Positions 50,600 through 60,394 of a stretch of 64,000 bases of DNA are shown here, one piece after another (position 1 is the stretch's first letter; the number at the start of each line of letters is the position of its first letter). The position numbers and the translations under genes are program-made. The stretch is from Sphingobacteriaceae bacterium UBA2059 (GTDB taxonomy: Bacteria; Bacteroidota; Bacteroidia; Sphingobacteriales; Sphingobacteriaceae). The notes beneath the pieces were generated by a model, which ran no database searches, was not told the DNA's origin, and was given only the letters and a program-made list of their open reading frames with translations. Where the stretch lies: the NCBI GenBank assembly GCA_002332615.1, contig DDAL01000003.1, forward strand, positions 27,418 to 91,417, in the 5' to 3' direction.

Positions 50600-53401
50600 A
50601 TGAAGAAAGCAGAAAAAGATCCAAAGCACTATATACTTATAAAAGGCGCCCGGGTTCATAATCTAAAGAATATAGATGTAGATATACCCAAGAATAAACT
50701 GATAGTAATCACCGGAATGTCAGGCTCGGGGAAGTCCTCTCTTGCTTTTGATACATTGTATGCTGAAGGCCAGCGCCGTTATGTGGAAAGTCTTTCTGCT
50801 TATGCCCGTCAGTTTATGGGCCGTATGAACAAGCCCGACGTAGACTATATAAAAGGAATTGCTCCCGCAATTGCCATTGAACAAAAAGTAATCACCAGCA
50901 ATCCGAGGTCAACTGTAGGCACAACAACGGAGGTGTATGATTACCTGAAATTGCTTTTTTCAAGAATAGGGAAAACTTTTTCTCCCGTTTCCGGCCGAGA
51001 AGTAAAGCGCGACACAGTAAGCTCGGTCGTAGAGTTCGTAACCAGCCTGCCAGAAGGAACATCTGTTACCGTGCTTTGCCCGCTCATTTCGCAGAACAGA
51101 CGTACTCTAAAGGAAGAGCTCGCGGTTTTATTGCAAAAAGGGTTTTCCAGGATCTATCTGAATAAAGAGCCCAGGCGTATAGAAGAATTACTTGAAGATG
51201 GTTCTGCTTCATCTACTGATCTACCTGATACCGAAAACACCCAGATAGTTATTGACAGGCTGAGTGCAGATCAGGATGAAGATACCATAAGCCGTTTGGG
51301 CGATTCTATACAAACCGCTTTTTTTGAAGGCCGGGGCGATTGCATTATTGAGGCACAGGGTACCATGCATAGTTTCTGTGACCGTTTTGAGCTCGATGGT
51401 ATTGTATTCGAAGAACCAACTCCCAACTTTTTCAGCTTCAACAACCCCTACGGAGCCTGTAAACGCTGCGAAGGTTACGGCCGTATCATAGGTATTGATG
51501 AAGACCTGGTTATCCCCGATAAAAGCCGGAGTATTTACGACGGAGCAATAGCTCCATGGAGGGGCGAAAAGATGAAAGTATGGCTCGAAGAGCTTGTAAA
51601 GCATGCTATAAAATTTAACTTTCCGGTCCACAGGTCATTTGCCGAGCTCACAGAAGAACAGCGCCAGCTGCTGTGGACCGGCAATAAATGGTTCAAGGGC
51701 TTAAACGAATTCTTTGCCGAACTCGAGTCACATACGTACAAGATACAATACCGCGTGATGCTTTCGCGCTACAGGGGGAAAACCAATTGCCCCGAGTGTA
51801 AAGGCAGCCGGCTAAGGCAAGACGCCTCCTATGTTAAGATCCATAACAAGTCCATTACCGATATCGTTTTGATGCCTCTGGATGAGGCGCTGGAATTCTT
51901 CAACAATCTTGAATTAAGCGGCAACGACCAGAAAATAGCAAAGAGGCTGCTGGCCGAAATAAGCAGCCGAATTCAGTTCTTAAATCAGGTTGGCCTGGGA
52001 TACCTTACCCTCAACAGGTTATCAAACACCCTTTCGGGCGGTGAGTCGCAGCGCATAAACCTGGCAACCTCCCTTGGCAGCTCACTCGTAGGCTCCATTT
52101 ATGTATTGGATGAGCCCAGTATAGGTTTACACCCGCGTGATACAAACAGCTTAATAAGCGTACTAAAATCACTGCGCGACGTCGGAAATACCGTCATCGT
52201 GGTAGAGCATGAAGAAGAAATGATGAAAGCGGCCGATTATCTCATCGACATAGGCCCCCAGGCCGGAACACACGGAGGTGAGCTTGTATTTGCAGGGACC
52301 TATCATGATATTCTTAAGGACCAAGAAAGTCTTACGGGGCACTACCTCAGCGGAAGATTAAGCATAGAAGTTCCGAAGAAGAGACGCAAATGGAACAATT
52401 TTATTGAAATCAAAGGTGCCCGCGAGAATAACCTCAAAGGCATAGATGTTAAGTTTCCCCTGAACGTTCTCACCTGCGTTACCGGTGTATCAGGTTCAGG
52501 AAAAACTTCGCTGGTAAAACGAATACTCTATCCGGCGCTGCAAAAGGCCATTGGTAATTATTCGGGCGAGCAAACAGGGCTTTACGACAGCTTGAATGGC
52601 AATCACGACCTTATTGAACAGGTAGAGATGATAGATCAGAACCCCATTGGGCGTTCATCAAGATCAAACCCCGTAACTTATGTCAAGGCCTGGGATGAAG
52701 TAAGAGCATTATTTGCCTCCCAGCCATCTGCAAAAGCAGCAGGGCTTAAACCCTCGGTCTTTTCCTTCAACATAGATGGCGGCCGTTGCGAAGTATGTCA
52801 GGGAGAAGGAGAGGTTAAGATTGAGATGCAGTTTATGGCCGACGTGTTTCTGCCCTGTGAAGCCTGTGCAGGCAAGCGGTTCAAACAACATATTCTCGAA
52901 ATAGAATACAAAGGTAAAAACGTATCAGAGGTGCTTGACCTTACTATAGAAGAAGCGTTGGACTTCTTTAAAGATGATACCAAAATCGCTGCCAAACTCC
53001 AGCCTCTGATGGACGTTGGTTTAGGCTATGTACAATTAGGCCAATCCTCCAACACCCTGTCAGGAGGCGAAGCGCAGAGGATAAAGCTTGCATCCTTCCT
53101 CATTAAAGGCAATACCAAGAACAAAACACTTTTTATATTCGACGAACCCACTACCGGTCTTCACTTCCATGATATAAAAAAACTTCTCACCTCTTTCAAT
53201 GCGCTTTTGGATCAGGGCAATACCATTCTGGTGATAGAGCATAACATGGAAGTAATTAAAAGTGCCGACTGGATAATCGACATTGGCCCCGAAGGAGGCC
53301 AGGGAGGCGGAGAACTAGTATACGAAGGCCTGCCCGAAACAATGGCTGCCGAAACATCCCATACCGGCTTCTATCTAAGTCAGCACCTTAAAGGCATTTA
53401 G
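50600..53401 (+). CDS. uvrA: Excinuclease ABC subunit UvrA
   Basis: The 933-residue damage sensor of nucleotide excision repair, with two ABC ATPase modules: Walker A GMSGSGKSSLAFD near 39 and GVSGSGKTSLV in the second half, signatures LSGGE in both, and Walker B segments VLDEPSIGLHP and IFDEPTTGLHF. The C-terminal zinc module is intact (CEVCQGEGE ... CEACAGKRF), and CPECKGSRL is present. The first zinc finger is degenerate: where E. coli has CxxC before the LFSFNNPAGAC segment, this protein has a single Cys in SFCDRF, while the second pair (CKRCEG) remains. It is monocistronic. Confidence 0.97.
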   Translation: MKKAEKDPKHYILIKGARVHNLKNIDVDIPKNKLIVITGMSGSGKSSLAFDTLYAEGQRRYVESLSAYARQFMGRMNKPDVDYIKGIAPAIAIEQKVITSNPRSTVGTTTEVYDYLKLLFSRIGKTFSPVSGREVKRDTVSSVVEFVTSLPEGTSVTVLCPLISQNRRTLKEELAVLLQKGFSRIYLNKEPRRIEELLEDGSASSTDLPDTENTQIVIDRLSADQDEDTISRLGDSIQTAFFEGRGDCIIEAQGTMHSFCDRFELDGIVFEEPTPNFFSFNNPYGACKRCEGYGRIIGIDEDLVIPDKSRSIYDGAIAPWRGEKMKVWLEELVKHAIKFNFPVHRSFAELTEEQRQLLWTGNKWFKGLNEFFAELESHTYKIQYRVMLSRYRGKTNCPECKGSRLRQDASYVKIHNKSITDIVLMPLDEALEFFNNLELSGNDQKIAKRLLAEISSRIQFLNQVGLGYLTLNRLSNTLSGGESQRINLATSLGSSLVGSIYVLDEPSIGLHPRDTNSLISVLKSLRDVGNTVIVVEHEEEMMKAADYLIDIGPQAGTHGGELVFAGTYHDILKDQESLTGHYLSGRLSIEVPKKRRKWNNFIEIKGARENNLKGIDVKFPLNVLTCVTGVSGSGKTSLVKRILYPALQKAIGNYSGEQTGLYDSLNGNHDLIEQVEMIDQNPIGRSSRSNPVTYVKAWDEVRALFASQPSAKAAGLKPSVFSFNIDGGRCEVCQGEGEVKIEMQFMADVFLPCEACAGKRFKQHILEIEYKGKNVSEVLDLTIEEALDFFKDDTKIAAKLQPLMDVGLGYVQLGQSSNTLSGGEAQRIKLASFLIKGNTKNKTLFIFDEPTTGLHFHDIKKLLTSFNALLDQGNTILVIEHNMEVIKSADWIIDIGPEGGQGGGELVYEGLPETMAAETSHTGFYLSQHLKGI

Positions 53402-53440
53402 CAAACTTCGCATGCATTACAAGGTTTTAATATACTTTAA

Positions 53441-53448
53441 TATATTTG
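53441..53448 (+). promoter_or_regulatory. Probable -7 box of the TauE/SafE gene
   Basis: TATATTTG fits TAnnTTTG, 33 bases upstream of ATG 53482. It overlaps the alternative TTG at 53446, which therefore cannot be the start. Confidence 0.55.
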
Positions 53449-53481
53449 CTTTCAAAAAACGCTGTTCATAATGATAATTTG

Positions 53482-54393
53482 ATGCAAATAGAAACTAAAG
53501 AAGTAGGAGCTGTACATCAAAAGTATAACAGATGGATAATTCTCGCCATATCACTGGTTATAATAGCCATAGCTTTTGTGCTTTTATACAACTATGTGCC
53601 ACACTTCAGGTCGCAGTTTGAAAGCCTGACACCAACCTTCTATTACTTCTTATTTGCAGGGTTTGTGTTTTCCCTGATAGATGGCGCTATAGGCATGTCC
53701 TATGGAGTAACCTCAACCACCTTCAGCCTGTCCATGGGCATACCGCCTGCATCCGCAAGTACAGCAGTTCACCTGTCAGAAATCTTAAGTAACGGAATTG
53801 CCGGTGTAATGCACTACCGGATGGGAAATGTAAATACCAAGCTGTTTAAGCGCCTTGTAATTGCAGGGATGGCAGGTTCGGCTCTGGGAGCCTTCCTGTT
53901 ATCATCCCTTGATGCCTATGCCCACTATACCCGCCCCATAATTTCAGTGTATACACTAATACTTGGCGCCGTAATCTTAAATAAAGCTTTAAAAATAAAC
54001 GCAAAGAAAGGAAGATCAAAAAAGAAGATAACCAACATACGCTCATTAGGTTTTTTTGGCGGCTTTATAGACGCAGTGGGCGGAGGTGGCTGGGGATCAA
54101 TTGTTCTTTCCTCACTTATAGCCGGAGGGCGCAACGCCCTTTTTTCGCTGGGAGCAGTTAAGCTGTCGCGGTTTTTTGTTGCCTTTATGAGTTCGCTTAC
54201 CTTTTTAACCATGCTTAAAGGGCTGCACTGGGATGCCATCGGCGGGCTTATCCTCGGCAGCGCTATCGCATCACCCATTGGAGCAAAGGTAGCTAACCGC
54301 ATCTCGGCCAAAACAATTATGACATCCGTGGGCATTATCGTTATACTCGTAAGCTTGCGAACTATCATCAAATTTTTGCTCAGTCTTTACTAA
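53482..54393 (+). CDS. TauE/SafE family sulfite/anion exporter-like permease
   Basis: A 303-residue inner-membrane protein with about eight membrane segments. The two family repeats are visible: GFVFSLIDGAIGMSYGVTST in the first half and FGGFIDAVGGGGWGSIVLSS in the second, each with the Gly/Asp-rich helix typical of TauE/SafE (DUF81). Members export sulfite, sulfoacetate or related anions, but most are uncharacterised. ATG 53482 is preferred over the upstream TTG because the promoter box lies between. Confidence 0.9.
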   Translation: MQIETKEVGAVHQKYNRWIILAISLVIIAIAFVLLYNYVPHFRSQFESLTPTFYYFLFAGFVFSLIDGAIGMSYGVTSTTFSLSMGIPPASASTAVHLSEILSNGIAGVMHYRMGNVNTKLFKRLVIAGMAGSALGAFLLSSLDAYAHYTRPIISVYTLILGAVILNKALKINAKKGRSKKKITNIRSLGFFGGFIDAVGGGGWGSIVLSSLIAGGRNALFSLGAVKLSRFFVAFMSSLTFLTMLKGLHWDAIGGLILGSAIASPIGAKVANRISAKTIMTSVGIIVILVSLRTIIKFLLSLY

Positions 54394-54501
54394 AGCTTAT
54401 TTTAGGATTTAACTACTAAAGCTCCCTAAAGTAAGCGCTGCAGACAAACGGTAAATTGCCTAACAGCAAGTTTAGAAACCATTAACCAGAAAATACAGTT
54501 T

Positions 54502-54918
54502 ATGAAAGTAGAATTAGCACGTATAAATGAAGCAGTACACTTCGAGGCTACAGGTTCAGGAAGCGTAAAAGTACATATTGACGGATCTCCCGAGATGGGA
54601 GGTGAAGGAATGGGTGTACGGCCCATGGAACTTGTACTGATGGCTTTAGGATCCTGCAGTTCGTTCGACCTGATCAGCATTTTAAAGAAACAACGTCAAA
54701 TACTGGAAGATATAAAAATAAGCGTTGAGGCCGACCGTGCCGAAGCGATACCCGCGGTGTTCAAAACTATTCATATCACTTTTATCCTCAAAGGGCAGAT
54801 AGAAGAAGAAAAAGCACATAAGGCAGCCGAACTCGCTGTCAGAAAGTACTGTTCAGTGCACGATATGCTGGCAGAGGGGGGAGTGAAAATCACCCACAGC
54901 ATTCAAATAAACCCATAA
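54502..54918 (+). CDS. OsmC family peroxiredoxin-like protein
   Basis: A 138-residue OsmC/Ohr-type protein, cytoplasmic. The two redox cysteines are Cys52 in ALGSCSSFD and Cys117 in VRKYCSVHD. Members of the YhfA-like OsmC branch share EMGGEGMGVRPMEL; the substrate is likely an organic hydroperoxide but is not shown. It precedes the LysE-like gene by 24 bases. Confidence 0.93.
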   Translation: MKVELARINEAVHFEATGSGSVKVHIDGSPEMGGEGMGVRPMELVLMALGSCSSFDLISILKKQRQILEDIKISVEADRAEAIPAVFKTIHITFILKGQIEEEKAHKAAELAVRKYCSVHDMLAEGGVKITHSIQINP

Positions 54919-54942
54919 TACATCATGCTCTCTTAAAGCACT

Positions 54943-55560
54943 ATGCTTCTTATAACGTTCATTCTGGCACTAGTTATCAATTTTCTAGGTTATATCCCTC
55001 TTGGTAATATCAATCTTACCACCATGCAAATGTCGGTAAACCGGGGGATGAGGCAAACCATGCACTTTCTTATTACGTTTTCAGTTGTTGATGTAGTATT
55101 TACCTATATTCTAATGCATTTTGCCGACTGGTTTGCCGACCATAAAACCTGGCTAAATGCTTTGGAATACCTTCTTGTGCTAGTTTTTCTTATTCTGGGC
55201 TCTTTAAGTCTGCATGCCGCTACTCATCCCAAAAAAGTTAAAAAGAGTACCGGCGATGGTGTAAAGTATGGTATTCTCCTGGGAATATTCAATCCTATGC
55301 AAATACCCTTTTGGATGATAGGGGGTACCTATCTTATTTCGCATAACTACATTACAACCGAAGGTTTAGGTATAGAAGTATTTGCACTTGGCGCAGGCCT
55401 TGGAGCCTTTTGCAGCCTGTACCTGTTTGCCCGCTTTGCAAAGTATATACAAAACCGCTTTTCCTTAAGCAACCGTATAATTAACAGAAGCATTGCGATC
55501 GTATTCTTTGCGCTGGCCCTTATTTACATCATTAAGATTGTGGCGACAAACCTCAAGTAG
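54943..55560 (+). CDS. LysE/RhtB family transporter
   Basis: A 205-residue inner-membrane protein with about six membrane segments, matching LysE-type amino acid exporters (ITFILALVINFLGYIPLGNINLT start, GILLGIFNPMQIPFWMIGG in the middle as the family's NP motif region). The exported substrate is unknown. It follows OsmC in the same direction and converges on the DUF2157 gene with only 6 bases between stop codons. Confidence 0.85.
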   Translation: MLLITFILALVINFLGYIPLGNINLTTMQMSVNRGMRQTMHFLITFSVVDVVFTYILMHFADWFADHKTWLNALEYLLVLVFLILGSLSLHAATHPKKVKKSTGDGVKYGILLGIFNPMQIPFWMIGGTYLISHNYITTEGLGIEVFALGAGLGAFCSLYLFARFAKYIQNRFSLSNRIINRSIAIVFFALALIYIIKIVATNLK

Positions 55561-55566
55561 CATATA

Positions 55567-56601
55567 TTACCTGAGGTTCCAGATGCGCTCGGCCCGGCGG
55601 CCGATTAGCCAGAAAGAAACAGCCAGTATACCGAAGAAGATCGCTTTGTCAGTAATATCCCAAAAAAACTCGAAGTATCTGGTATATAAATTGATGAGCA
55701 AAAACGTAATACCAAACTCGCGGGCAATGGCATCCTTGTACTTAAGCCCGTAAAACATAAAGCCCAGCGAAACCACGAGTAAAACAATACTATAATACAC
55801 AATATCAAACTGCCTTACCTTAAACCAGTCCTCCAGATTGCCAAAGTTTCCAAAAATAGAAAGCAGCCACAATGATATAAATAAGTAGAACATGCCCACT
55901 ATATACGTGATGGTATTAAAGCCCCTGATAAGCCGGATTCTCTTCATATAAAAGCCAGCTGCAGTAAGCGCCGCACCAAAAAATACAAAGCGAAGAGGGT
56001 AGTTCATACGTAAAAAATAGTCGCCCCAGTTCGTCTGGTATCCCGTTTCAGTACCAAACCAGCTGCCCAGAGAAATCAGTGCAAAAACCCAGATGAGCTT
56101 TGAGTTAAACTTAACGGCCAGAGCGGCATAGATCAGCACCGATAAAAGGAACAATAAAGAAAAGTGCCCGGCACCGTTGTCAAGTGCCCTTCCCAGAAAA
56201 GCAATGGATATTGCAGTGAAAAGCACCCCTGCAAACAAGGTAGCTTCATTACTTAAAATACGTTCAGGTGAGGCCCTTTTACTTTTATACCCCATAAAGT
56301 AAAACCAGGCAGCCAGAGCGGCAGTAAGAAAACTTATCACAATATCCGGAGTATCATACAAGCGCTTAAGCAGGTTAAGAAGAGCGTCATTTACCAGCAG
56401 CGAGGCAACGGCAATCAAGCCGCAGGCCAGGGCAATCCAAAAGGAATACTGTGCAAGCCGGCGCCAGTCAAAACGCTTAATCTCGTAGGTAGCTTTTAGC
56501 TCCTCAGCCTTTTCAGCATCAAGCAAACCCTGCTGCTGCCAGTAAGAAATAGTATCTTCCAGAAACTCCGCTTCATTTTTATCCAGATTAAGATTGGCCA
56601 T
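55567..56601 (-). CDS. DUF2157-like membrane protein
   Basis: A 344-residue protein with a soluble N-terminus (about 1-50: EFLEDTISYWQQQGLLDAEKAEEL, typical of the short DUF2157 head) and about ten hydrophobic segments. Function unknown. It is the last gene after ribF (47 bases away) and converges on the LysE-like gene with no space for a separate terminator. Confidence 0.8.
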   Translation of the reverse strand: MANLNLDKNEAEFLEDTISYWQQQGLLDAEKAEELKATYEIKRFDWRRLAQYSFWIALACGLIAVASLLVNDALLNLLKRLYDTPDIVISFLTAALAAWFYFMGYKSKRASPERILSNEATLFAGVLFTAISIAFLGRALDNGAGHFSLLFLLSVLIYAALAVKFNSKLIWVFALISLGSWFGTETGYQTNWGDYFLRMNYPLRFVFFGAALTAAGFYMKRIRLIRGFNTITYIVGMFYLFISLWLLSIFGNFGNLEDWFKVRQFDIVYYSIVLLVVSLGFMFYGLKYKDAIAREFGITFLLINLYTRYFEFFWDITDKAIFFGILAVSFWLIGRRAERIWNLR

Positions 56602-56648
56602 AGGGTCCCGTACTTAGATTCTTCAATAAATGCAATATAATAAAGATA

Positions 56649-57602
56649 CTAGCTTAATATCTCTTTAATTACCGTTTTGTCCAGCGCAATCTGATGTTGA
56701 AGCTCGGGCAGGCCATTCAATTTCTTGTCGCCCCGCACATACTCAATAAAGTAAATAGTAACCGTTGCATCATAAATATCCCGGTCAAAATCCAGTATAT
56801 TCACCTCAATATTCCGGCGCATGCCACTTACCGTAGGCCTGTTGCCTATATAACCCATTCCCATGAGCTGTCCTTCTGTGTTATTCTTAGGGTCCTTACT
56901 ATTCGTAATGTCCAGCCTCACAGCATAAATCCCGTCCTTAGGAATAAGCTTGTAGCTCTCCTTAATGTCCAGGTTGGCAGTAGGAAAGCCAATGGTACGC
57001 CCAATCTGATCGCCCTTAATCACCATGCCGCTCAACTCAAAGGGATATCCTAAAAAGGTGGAAGCCAAGCCTACATTTCCATCCAGTAAAGCCTTTCTGA
57101 TTTTTGTAGAGCTAATGGTAATAGAGTCAATTTCCTCCTGAGGAATTTCCTCAACCCTGTAGCCATACACGTCCGAATACTGCATAAGCAGGTCGAGCCC
57201 GCCTTTGCGGTCTTTGCCAAAGCGGTGATCATAGCCTATAATCATCCTCTTCATGCCAATTTTTCCAACGAGCACATCCTTAATATAGTCCTCAGGCAGC
57301 AGGTTCGAAAAATCGCGGGTAAAAGGAGTGATAATAAGATGGTCAACACCCAAATCTGTCAATAAGTTAATTTTTTCATCAATAGTCGAAATTAACTTAA
57401 GGCTCTCATCCTCCGGATGAAGGATCATGCGCGGGTGAGGAAAAAAGGTAAGGATAACACTCTCGGCCTCCAGGCTTGCCGCAGTTTCAACAAGGCGGTT
57501 TATAATTTTTTTATGCCCCAGATGTACCCCGTCAAACGTGCCGATGGTAACTACAGCCTTACCCGTGTTTACAAATTCATCTATATGATGATATACCTTC
57601 AT
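56649..57602 (-). CDS. ribF: Bifunctional riboflavin kinase / FAD synthetase
   Basis: Makes FMN from riboflavin and then FAD. The 317 residues contain the N-terminal adenylyltransferase domain (TIGTFDGVHLGHKKII, FFPHPR, GYDHRFGKDRKGG) and the C-terminal flavokinase (GRTIGFPTANL, NIEVNILDFDRDIY). Length is standard. It follows truB by 20 bases in a cluster uppP-truB-ribF common in Bacteroidota. Confidence 0.97.
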   Translation of the reverse strand: MKVYHHIDEFVNTGKAVVTIGTFDGVHLGHKKIINRLVETAASLEAESVILTFFPHPRMILHPEDESLKLISTIDEKINLLTDLGVDHLIITPFTRDFSNLLPEDYIKDVLVGKIGMKRMIIGYDHRFGKDRKGGLDLLMQYSDVYGYRVEEIPQEEIDSITISSTKIRKALLDGNVGLASTFLGYPFELSGMVIKGDQIGRTIGFPTANLDIKESYKLIPKDGIYAVRLDITNSKDPKNNTEGQLMGMGYIGNRPTVSGMRRNIEVNILDFDRDIYDATVTIYFIEYVRGDKKLNGLPELQHQIALDKTVIKEILS

Positions 57603-57622
57603 AGTGTGCTAAAGTCGGTAAA

Positions 57623-58357
57623 TTAAGCCTTGGCTTCGTTAATTTGTTTATCAAGCGCTTTAATCATATGGGCGGTTTCCATTACGCCGGCAGCATCTTC
57701 AAGCTTAAAGTGGCCGCTGCGGGTGCGCTTTAAGGCCGAGAGGTAAGCACCATTGCCCAAACTTTTACCAAAGTCGTGCACCAGCGAGCGTATGTAAGTC
57801 CCCTTGCTGCATACCACCCTGAAATCAATTTCCGGAAGCTCAATACGGGTTATTTCAAATTCACCGATTGTCACCGCCCGCTTTCTTAATTCTACCGTTT
57901 CGCCCCTGCGGGCCTTAAGGTACAGGCGTTCGCCTTCAAACTTAATAGCCGAATGTGCCGGAGGGTATTGTTCAATATCTCCCTTAAACTGTCCTGTAGC
58001 AGCAAGAATATCATCCGCCTTGAGCGAAGCAATGTCAAATTGCTGGTCAGGCGCCGTTTCCATATCGTAAGACGGGGTGGTGGCACCCATTATCATCGTA
58101 CCGGTATACTCCTTTTCCTGAGCCTGAAAGTCGTCTATTTTCTTTGTAAGCTTGCCGGTGCATATAATAAGCAGTCCGGTAGCCAGAGGATCAAGCGTAC
58201 CCGCATGTCCCACTTTAAGTTTAAGCGGCTTAAACGCATTGCGTATTTTGCTTACCACGTCAAAGCTTGTCCACTTATAAGGCTTGTCTATCAACAAAAC
58301 CTTACCCTCAGTATATCCGTTAATATCAGTCAGGCTTCCCTCTACGGTCTTATCCAT
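57623..58357 (-). CDS. truB: tRNA pseudouridine(55) synthase
   Basis: Makes pseudouridine 55 in the T-loop of tRNAs. The 244 residues include the catalytic Asp56 in GHAGTLDPLATG, the KPYKWTSFDVV start motif and CSKGTYIRSLVHDFG. The ATG (58357) directly follows the uppP stop codon (58358-58360) with no gap, so translation is likely coupled. Confidence 0.97.
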   Translation of the reverse strand: MDKTVEGSLTDINGYTEGKVLLIDKPYKWTSFDVVSKIRNAFKPLKLKVGHAGTLDPLATGLLIICTGKLTKKIDDFQAQEKEYTGTMIMGATTPSYDMETAPDQQFDIASLKADDILAATGQFKGDIEQYPPAHSAIKFEGERLYLKARRGETVELRKRAVTIGEFEITRIELPEIDFRVVCSKGTYIRSLVHDFGKSLGNGAYLSALKRTRSGHFKLEDAAGVMETAHMIKALDKQINEAKA

Positions 58358-59152
58358 TTAAATTATCTGCAAGTCAACACCTGCCATCATCAAACATAAA
58401 ATTATGCCGCCCACCACAATGCGGTACCAGCCAAACACCCTGAACCCATTTCTGGTGATGTAGCCTATAAATGTTTTTATGGCCAGCATAGCTACAACAA
58501 AGCCCACTACATTTCCAACAACCAGCATATTAATTTCTTCGCCGCTAAGCACGTATCCGCTTTTATAAAAGTCGTACGCTTTTTTTACTGTAGCGCCAAG
58601 CATGGTAGGCACCGCCAGGAAAAAAGAAAACTCGGCAGCCGCCTTGCGCGTAAGCCTTTGCGACATACCTCCCACAATGGTTGCACCCGAGCGCGAAACA
58701 CCGGGGATCATAGCGATACACTGGAAAAAACCAATTTTCAAAGCGGTGAGGTAACTTATATCATCCGAGTTATCAATATCGGCCTTATTAAACCACTTGT
58801 CGGCATAGAGCAAAACCACCCCTCCTAAAACCAGCGATATAGCTACAGCCATCGGACTTTCAAGTAGGTCATCAACGGCCGAACTGAACAGCAGCCCAAA
58901 TACAACCGCAGGTAAAAAAGCCACAAAGAGTTTAATATAGAAATCGATACTCTGAAAAAAACGCTTAAAATAAAGCACCACCACCGATAAAATAGTACCC
59001 AGCTGAATGACAATAGTGAAAAGCTTTACAAAGTCTTCCGAAGCAATGCCCATAAGGGACGATGCAATGATCATGTGCCCGGTAGATGAAACAGGCAAAA
59101 ACTCGGTAATACCCTCCACAATGGCGAGTATTATGGCCTCAATTAAACTCAT
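58358..59152 (-). CDS. uppP: Undecaprenyl-diphosphate phosphatase (BacA/UppP)
   Basis: An inner-membrane phosphatase of 264 residues that recycles the C55 lipid carrier for cell-wall and polysaccharide synthesis; overproduction gives bacitracin resistance. Family motifs are VEGITEFLPVSSTGHMI and PGVSRSGATIVGGM, and about eight membrane segments are seen. It lies 6 bases after DUF3098 and directly before truB. Confidence 0.97.
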   Translation of the reverse strand: MSLIEAIILAIVEGITEFLPVSSTGHMIIASSLMGIASEDFVKLFTIVIQLGTILSVVVLYFKRFFQSIDFYIKLFVAFLPAVVFGLLFSSAVDDLLESPMAVAISLVLGGVVLLYADKWFNKADIDNSDDISYLTALKIGFFQCIAMIPGVSRSGATIVGGMSQRLTRKAAAEFSFFLAVPTMLGATVKKAYDFYKSGYVLSGEEINMLVVGNVVGFVVAMLAIKTFIGYITRNGFRVFGWYRIVVGGIILCLMMAGVDLQII

Positions 59153-59158
59153 AAAAAT

Positions 59159-59389
59159 TTACGAACGTTTTTTTAAAATGGCGTAGAATCCTATTCCAAA
59201 GCCGGTAAGCACTACAATAGGAGCAATTACAATTTTAGTAAAGCTATAGATGTCTGTAGTGCCGCTCATAAGCAGGAACCCAAGCAGAACAACCGCAATG
59301 CTAATAATCATAAACGTATAGTTGCGTTTGTCAAATATCAAGTCGTTACGCTTGTTATCCGCCTGTCCGATAGTTTGCTTTTTAATCAT
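59159..59389 (-). CDS. DUF3098 membrane protein
   Basis: A 76-residue protein with two membrane segments (about 25-44 and 50-70) and a charged N-terminus, fitting the DUF3098 family that is typically placed between ftsX and uppP in Bacteroidota. Its start shares one base with the ftsX stop (TAATG), so it is translationally coupled. Function unknown; a division or envelope role is suggested by context. Confidence 0.9.
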   Translation of the reverse strand: MIKKQTIGQADNKRNDLIFDKRNYTFMIISIAVVLLGFLLMSGTTDIYSFTKIVIAPIVVLTGFGIGFYAILKKRS

Positions 59390-60267
59390 TATCTGTACAA
59401 GTTATATGTTTTTAAACGCAGGTACTTGCTCACGGCAAAGTACGTGCTCAAAAAAGAAATTAAAATTCCCATGCCTACCACTGCAATAAAAATTGCTCCA
59501 AGTTCGTACCAGTTGCTTAGCACCACCAGTTCGGGTATTTGCTTTTGAGCCACATACAAAGCAGCAAGCAGCAGGATCACCGCAAAAAGACCTCCAAGAA
59601 AACCATGGGCAATGCCATAGCCCAAAAAAGGCTTGCGAATAAAGTTTTTAGTGGCACCCACCAGCTGCATGCTCTTTATCAGGAACCGCTCGGAGTAAAT
59701 AGCCAGGCGTATGGTATTATTAATCAGGGCAATGGCAATTATCATAAGCACACCTGCAAAAGCCAGGATGATCAGGCTGATAACGTTAAGGTTTTGGTTA
59801 ACCATGTCAATGAGCGATTTTTGATACGTAACCTCATTCACCAGAGGATTTTTGCTTAGCTGCCTGCTTAAAGATTGAATGCTTTCATTATTGGCATATT
59901 CGGCCTTCATATACACATCAATGGACGACAAAAGTGGGTTATAGCCCAAAAACTGTACAAAGTCTTCGCCCAGATCTTTTTGCAGATTCCTGGCCGCCAG
60001 TTCCTTGCTTACATATTCAGTTTTAAGTACATAAGGGTTAACGTCCATTTCCTTTTGCAAAGCAAGCACATCCACTTCTTTAGCGGCATCGCTCACAATA
60101 ATATTGAGCACTATATTCTCTTTCACTTTGTCCGACAGGTTTTTTGCATGTACCATAATAAGCCCCAGCAAACCCATCATTACCAGCACCAGCGCAATGC
60201 TGATTACGGCAGAAATATAGATTGGCTTTGTCTTTTTAGACGCTGTACTGCTTTCAAACTCTTCCAT
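59389..60267 (-). CDS. ftsX: Cell division protein FtsX-like permease
   Basis: A 292-residue inner-membrane protein with one N-terminal membrane segment, an extracytoplasmic domain (about 45-165) and three C-terminal segments, the FtsX topology. FtsX and the ATPase FtsE activate cell-wall hydrolases at the septum. ftsE is not adjacent. It heads the cluster ftsX-DUF3098-uppP-truB-ribF and is divergent from leuS across 127 bases. Confidence 0.93.
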   Translation of the reverse strand: MEEFESSTASKKTKPIYISAVISIALVLVMMGLLGLIMVHAKNLSDKVKENIVLNIIVSDAAKEVDVLALQKEMDVNPYVLKTEYVSKELAARNLQKDLGEDFVQFLGYNPLLSSIDVYMKAEYANNESIQSLSRQLSKNPLVNEVTYQKSLIDMVNQNLNVISLIILAFAGVLMIIAIALINNTIRLAIYSERFLIKSMQLVGATKNFIRKPFLGYGIAHGFLGGLFAVILLLAALYVAQKQIPELVVLSNWYELGAIFIAVVGMGILISFLSTYFAVSKYLRLKTYNLYR

Positions 60268-60394
60268 ACTTGATCTTTATAATAAGCGAAAATAGCAATT
60301 TGTGTATAAACTTACAGGCTTAACACCATAACTTAAACCTTTTTAACACTTTAACAGCCCGGCTAAACTGCCGCCAAATTACTATTTTAGCAAC

